Translations under genes and position numbers: made by a program
Shown: positions 60,264-64,000 of the stretch, piece by piece
How the letters are laid out: every line of letters starts with the position of its first letter
How positions within the stretch are numbered: the stretch's first letter is position 1
Notes under the pieces: generated by a model
Databases searched by the model: none
Told to the model about the DNA's origin: nothing
What the model saw: the letters and a program-made list of their open reading frames with translations, nothing else
Origin: an uncultured Lachnospiraceae bacterium
GTDB taxonomy: Bacteria; Bacillota; Clostridia; Lachnospirales; Lachnospiraceae
Assembly (NCBI GenBank): GCA_910588875.1
Contig: CAJURT010000010.1
Span: 1-64,000, forward strand
Reading direction: 5' to 3'
Length of the DNA: 64,000 nt

Positions 60264-61468
60264 TAGAGAATATGCTGATGGCATTTTCGGCCATCCGTGC
60301 CAACAAAATGCGCTCCTTTTTGACTATGCTGGGAATCATCATCGGAATTGGTTCTGTGATTTCTATCGTGTCCATTGGGGATACCATGCGGGGGCTGTTT
60401 GAGGAACTGTACCGGAAAATCGGGATTACCCAGGCCTACATTGCCATTGGCTACTGGGTGGATGACTGGCGGCAGAGCGATTATTTTACCCTGGATGAGA
60501 TGGAGCGGATCAAGGAGATCTTTGGGGATGAGATCGCCTATATTGACAGTGACGCTTTCACCTCCGGGGATGCGGTATGTGCCAGGACGACGGTGAAGTT
60601 TAATTACCAGGGGATTGACTATAATTATCAGGAGGTGCAGCCGGTCAATATGGTGTATGGCCGGTATCTGAATGAAGGGGATATCCTGGGGCGGCGGAAA
60701 AATGTGGTCATGGATACAGCCAGCGCCATGAACCTTTTCGGCGTGGAGAATGCGGTGGGGAAAACCTTCCGCACAACCATTTACGGCACCATGGACGAGT
60801 ACACGGTGGTGGGGGTGTATAAAAAGGATTTGAATCCTTTCCAGGCCATGATGCTGGGGTCCAATGCAGATGGCGGCGAGGCCTTTGTGCCCTACACCAT
60901 CCTCACCTGGCCGAATGACTATTTTTATGATATCCGGATTTTTGCCAAAGATGAGGCCACCATGGATGTGTTTTTTGCCAACTTAAAGACCTATGTGGCA
61001 AAATCAAAAGGAAGGGAGCCGGAGGATTTCGTTATGAACACAGCCAAGGAGCAGATGGGGCAATGGGACAGCATGATGGGCGGGCTGGCAACAGCTGTGG
61101 GGGGCATTGCCGCCATCTCTCTGCTGGTGGGCGGCATCGGCATTATGAATATTATGCTGGTGTCCGTGACGGAGCGCACCCGGGAGATCGGGATCCGCAA
61201 GAGCCTGGGAGCCAGAACCCGGGATATCATGGTGCAGTTCCTGACAGAATCCGCGATTTTGTCCGCCTGCGGCGGAATCCTGGGGATCCTGTTGGGGAGC
61301 GGTATTGTAACCCTGGGAGGAAGCCTTTTGGGGGTGCAGGCCATTGTGAAACCCGGCGTGGTGGTGATGGCAGTGGGCTTTTCGGCGATGGTAGGGATCT
61401 TTTTTGGGATCTATCCGGCGTCAAAGGCAGCAAAAAAGGATCCGATTGAAGCGCTGCGGTATGAGTAA
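60257..61468 (+). CDS. MacB-type ABC permease, first copy
   Basis: A 403-residue permease of the MacB/FtsX class: one N-terminal transmembrane helix (about 19-40), an extracytoplasmic MacB_PCD domain (about 45-270), and three C-terminal helices with VTERTREIGIRKSLGARTRDI between them. It is closely related to the following gene, clearly by duplication. Confidence 0.94.
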   Translation: MLIENMLMAFSAIRANKMRSFLTMLGIIIGIGSVISIVSIGDTMRGLFEELYRKIGITQAYIAIGYWVDDWRQSDYFTLDEMERIKEIFGDEIAYIDSDAFTSGDAVCARTTVKFNYQGIDYNYQEVQPVNMVYGRYLNEGDILGRRKNVVMDTASAMNLFGVENAVGKTFRTTIYGTMDEYTVVGVYKKDLNPFQAMMLGSNADGGEAFVPYTILTWPNDYFYDIRIFAKDEATMDVFFANLKTYVAKSKGREPEDFVMNTAKEQMGQWDSMMGGLATAVGGIAAISLLVGGIGIMNIMLVSVTERTREIGIRKSLGARTRDIMVQFLTESAILSACGGILGILLGSGIVTLGGSLLGVQAIVKPGVVVMAVGFSAMVGIFFGIYPASKAAKKDPIEALRYE

Positions 61469-61495
61469 GGAACATGTCAGAAAGAAAGTAGGGTT

Positions 61496-62707
61496 ATGTT
61501 GATAGAGAATATGAAGATGGCATTTTCAGCCATCCGTGCCAACAAAATGCGTTCATTTTTGACCATGCTGGGGATTATCATCGGAATCGGTTCGGTGATT
61601 TCCATTGTATCCATTGGGGATACCATGCGGAGCATGTTCGAGGGGCTATACCGGGAGATCGGGGTGACCCAGGCATATCTTTCGATTGGCTACTGGGTGG
61701 ATGATGTGCGCCAGAGTGACTATTTTACCCTGGAGGAGATGGAACGGATCAAAGAAGTATTTGGGGATGAGATCGCCTATATTGACAGCCGCCCCTATGT
61801 CTCTGCGGATGCGATCAGCGGCAGGACAACAATCAAGTTCAGTTTTGACGGCATTGATTATAATTATCAGGAGGTACAGCCGGTTGACATGGTATATGGC
61901 CGGTACCTGAATGAGGGGGATGTGCTGGGGCGGCGGAAAAATGTGGTCATGGATACAGCCAGTTCCATGAACCTTTTCGGGGTGGAGAATGGAGTGGGGA
62001 GGACTTTCCGCACCACGCTTTACGGAACCACGGAGGAATACACCGTTGTAGGGATATACCGCAAAAAGCTGAGCCCCTTCCAGGCCATGATGATGGGGGC
62101 CAACACAGAAGGCGGGGAGGCCTTTCTTCCCTACACAATCCTTACCTGGCCGAATGATTATTTTTATGCCCTGCGGATTTATGCCAGGGATGAGGCCACC
62201 ATGGATGAATTGTATAACAGGCTGAGGCTGTTTGTGGCAAAGAGCAAAAATCGGGCGCCGGAGGATTTCCGGCTGAACAGCGCCAAGGATGAGATGGGCC
62301 AGATGGACAGCATGATGGGCGGCCTGGCGGCGGCCGTGGGGGGCATTGCGGCCATCTCCCTGTTGGTAGGCGGTATCGGCATCATGAATATTATGCTGGT
62401 GTCCGTGACGGAACGTACCCGGGAGATCGGGATCCGCAAGAGTTTAGGGGCCAGGACCCGGGATATCATGATCCAGTTCCTCACCGAGTCAGCCATTCTT
62501 TCGGCCTGCGGCGGGATCGTGGGAATCCTGCTGGGAGGCGGCCTGGTGATAGTCGGCGGCCGCCTGTTAGGCGTGCAGGCCGTTGTCAAGCCGGGAGTGG
62601 TGGTGCTGGCGGTGGGCTTCTCCGCCATGGTAGGGATCTTCTTTGGAATCTATCCGGCCTCCAAGGCGGCGAAGAAAGATCCGATTGAGGCGCTGCGTTA
62701 CGAGTAA
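61496..62707 (+). CDS. MacB-type ABC permease, second copy
   Basis: A 403-residue permease with the same length and most of the same sequence as the preceding gene. The membrane segments and the VTERTREIGIRKSLGARTRDI loop are almost identical, and the differences concentrate in the extracytoplasmic domain. The two may form a heterodimer with one ATPase, which would suit a 1:1:1 or 2:1:1 exporter. It is 27 bases downstream of the first copy. Confidence 0.94.
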   Translation: MLIENMKMAFSAIRANKMRSFLTMLGIIIGIGSVISIVSIGDTMRSMFEGLYREIGVTQAYLSIGYWVDDVRQSDYFTLEEMERIKEVFGDEIAYIDSRPYVSADAISGRTTIKFSFDGIDYNYQEVQPVDMVYGRYLNEGDVLGRRKNVVMDTASSMNLFGVENGVGRTFRTTLYGTTEEYTVVGIYRKKLSPFQAMMMGANTEGGEAFLPYTILTWPNDYFYALRIYARDEATMDELYNRLRLFVAKSKNRAPEDFRLNSAKDEMGQMDSMMGGLAAAVGGIAAISLLVGGIGIMNIMLVSVTERTREIGIRKSLGARTRDIMIQFLTESAILSACGGIVGILLGGGLVIVGGRLLGVQAVVKPGVVVLAVGFSAMVGIFFGIYPASKAAKKDPIEALRYE

Positions 62708-62718
62708 GAGGGGGGTAC

Positions 62719-62977
62719 GCAGCCGGTAAGCAGCTTTGCCCGGGGAGGCAGGGGCCAAGGGCAGGGTTTGGCTCCGGTCTTCGGGCCTGCTGTCTCTAAG
62801 GGAAAAGGCGGCAGCCACGGCAAGGCATCCTTTCGCGGCCGTGTCAGGCACGGCCCGCTCTGCCGGCGGGTTCGTACAGCTGCCGCCTTTTCCCTAAGAC
62901 ACAGCACGGCCCTGCGAATGTCGCCAAACCCTGCCCTTGGCCCCCTGCCTCCCCGGGCAAAGTTGCTTACCGGCTGC
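62719..62977. repeat. Giant imperfect hairpin 1
   Basis: Arms of about 54 bases (62719-62772 and 62923-62977) are complementary except for one mismatch and one extra base. Inside are a further 19-bp perfect pairing (62796-62814 with 62880-62898) and GGCCGTG with CACGGCC (62837-62855). No open frame with a ribosome site is visible. It lies 12 bases after the last permease stop. Confidence 0.85.
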
Positions 62978-63008
62978 TGGTTGTTGGCATTGCCATTGTA
63001 TGATACCG

Positions 63009-63048
63009 GCTGGCTTTCGGGATATATGTTCTGAAAGTCAGCTTTTTA
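63009..63048 (+). terminator. Terminator after hairpin 1
   Basis: GCTGGCTTTC (63009-63018) pairs with GAAAGTCAGC (63033-63042, one G-T) followed by TTTTT. Confidence 0.75.
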
Positions 63049-63079
63049 TACATTTCCATGATAAAATTGCCAATAAACA

Positions 63080-63259
63080 GCCGCGGAGGGCGGATAGGCG
63101 GGGGCAGAGGGGATGGTTTTGCTGCATTTGCAGGGATTTTAGGAGTTCTTAAGTTTCCCTGTTTTGCTTTTCGCAAAACAGGAAAGCTTTAGAACTCCTT
63201 AAATCCCGAAACCGCAGCAAAACCATCCCCTCTGCCCCCGCCTATCCGCCCTCCGCGGC
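63080..63259. repeat. Giant near-perfect hairpin 2
   Basis: Perfect 46-base arms (63080-63125 with 63214-63259). The interior forms a further long stem: GGGATTT...TTCT pairs with AGAA...AAATCCC, and GTTTTGC with GCAAAAC around a central TTTTC. The whole 180 bases can fold as a single rod. It has no coding potential. Confidence 0.88.
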
Positions 63260-63291
63260 GTACCCCTCAACAATTCTTTTAGAAATACCCA

Positions 63292-63320
63292 TTTCAAAAA
63301 CCCCACCCAGATGCTATACT
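63292..63320 (+). promoter_or_regulatory. Promoter of the last gene pair
   Basis: TTTCAA (63292-63297), 17-bp spacer, TATACT (63315-63320). Confidence 0.65.
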
Positions 63321-63352
63321 GTTGCTATGATAAAAGGCGGAGGTACAGATAT

Positions 63353-63796
63353 TTGAAGCTGCGGGTAAATGTAAAAAGTATGGGAAAGAGGCGGAAGGCC
63401 GTGGAAGAGATGCTTTGTGAGGTGGCCGGGCAGCCGGGGACGGTAAGGGAACTGATCCTGGCGGTAGTGGATTCCCAGGTGGCAGAGTATAACCGGCGGA
63501 TGGAGCAGTCCCAGGGCCAGGCGGGCCAATGCCCGGAGGTTTTGGCCTGCCTGACGAAGGAGGCGATTGAGGATCAGGCAGAGGGGGGAAAGATCAGCTT
63601 TGGCATTTCTTATGGGGAGAAGAAGGCAGACCCGGCGGCAGCCAGGGAGAATGCCTTGCAATGTTTTGAGGACGGCATTTACCGGATATTTATGGACGGG
63701 CAGTCATTGGATGAATTGGATGGGGATATTGTGGTGACGGAGGAGAAGGTATTTACCTTTGTCAGGCTGACAATGCTGACGGGAAGGATGTGGTGA
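63353..63796 (+). CDS. Unknown protein, first gene of the terminal pair
   Basis: A 147-residue soluble protein that I do not firmly recognise. The frame extends upstream to an ATG at 63311, but that overlaps the promoter -10. TTG at 63353 has GGCGGAGG nine bases upstream, giving MKLRVNVKSMGKRRKAVEEM. It ends KVFTFVRLTMLTGRMW. Small proteins with this sort of ending occur, I think, upstream of DUF4132-type large proteins in Clostridia, but this is from memory and unverified. Confidence 0.65.
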   Translation: MKLRVNVKSMGKRRKAVEEMLCEVAGQPGTVRELILAVVDSQVAEYNRRMEQSQGQAGQCPEVLACLTKEAIEDQAEGGKISFGISYGEKKADPAAARENALQCFEDGIYRIFMDGQSLDELDGDIVVTEEKVFTFVRLTMLTGRMW

Positions 63797-63797
63797 G

Positions 63798-64000
63798 ATG
63801 GCAGGGTTTGGATGGAACAGCAGAAACGAGATTGGGAAGAAACGGATAAAGGCACTGGAGGAGCGGATCGGGAAGCTTTCCGGGGAGGAGAAGGAACTGG
63901 CTCTGCAAATTAAAAACAGCCAGATGGGGGGCAGCCAGATTATTTTAAGGATTGCCAGGGAATATGAAGCGGATCCCAAGAAAAGGCCGTCGGATTGGTT
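63798..64000 (+). CDS. Unknown protein, 5' part only
   Basis: An open frame that starts two bases after the previous stop and runs past the window end (67 complete codons). It begins MAGFGWNSRNEIGKKRIKAL and is rich in Lys, Glu and Arg in the visible part. GGAAGGATGTGG precedes the ATG. The product cannot be named from this part. Confidence 0.6.
   Translation, partial: MAGFGWNSRNEIGKKRIKALEERIGKLSGEEKELALQIKNSQMGGSQIILRIAREYEADPKKRPSDW

Overview
The window looks like the chromosome of a motile, Gram-positive anaerobe of the class Clostridia, most likely a Lachnospiraceae member. I cannot name the species. The basis is moderately high GC, strong AGGAGG-type ribosome binding sites with some GTG and TTG starts, a dgt-dnaG-rpoD operon, CdaA/DarA cyclic-di-AMP proteins, Rex, an FprA flavoprotein, sigma-D type flagellin promoters and a bacterial RNase P RNA. 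About 50 protein genes are called. Nearly all are on the + strand; the exceptions are darA and an ABC-F/unknown gene pair.

Layout. 1-8.5 kb: a repeat at the edge, a DUF6106-like protein, guaB, then a c-di-AMP operon (two unknown membrane proteins, cdaA, cdaR) that runs into the PTS genes ptsH and ptsI. 8.6-15.3 kb: a Wzy-like polymerase, two PLP aminotransferases, a YtvI-type transporter, nth and the flagellin methylase fliB. 15.3-18.1 kb: two tandem flagellin genes with sigma-D promoters and leaders carrying CsrA-like sites; the first gene is broken by an amber codon. 18.2-20.5 kb: a single-domain response regulator, FprA and the c-di-AMP receptor DarA. 20.7-30.6 kb: a macromolecular-synthesis operon (dgt, dnaG, rpoD, a hybrid histidine kinase, trmK, a Nif3-like gene, a uridine-kinase-like gene). 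30.6-32 kb: rnpB and a secreted wall-binding protein. 32.1-36.1 kb: an FMN riboswitch and ribD-ribE-ribBA-ribH. 36.1-39.4 kb (minus): an ABC-F ATPase and an unknown protein behind a sigma-D-like promoter. 39.5-47.5 kb: a Sel1-repeat protein, rex, nnrD, alr, a mazF without a visible mazE, a CBS-domain protein and a MATE exporter. 47.5-53.7 kb: JetA-JetB-JetC, an SMC-like (Wadjet/MksBEF) complex without JetD, followed by aroD. 54-57.7 kb: a YtrA-type regulator with a perfect operator, plus an ABC transporter. 57.8-62.7 kb: a MacAB-like exporter operon behind a promoter whose -35/-10 spacer contains ten consecutive G. 62.7-63.3 kb: two very long hairpins. The window ends inside an unrecognised two-gene unit.

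Functional threads. Motility: fliB, flagellins, CsrA sites, and a new sigma-D candidate gene. Cyclic-di-AMP: synthase, its regulator and a receptor. Envelope and export: the polymerase, YtrA-type ABC, MacAB-like operon and MATE. Mobile-DNA defence or chromosome organisation: JetABC. The observations I rate highest are the G10-spacer promoter (possible phase variation), the JetD-less JetABC operon, the CsrA-type flagellin leaders with an amber-interrupted flagellin, the sigma-D promoter on an unknown gene, and the giant hairpins.
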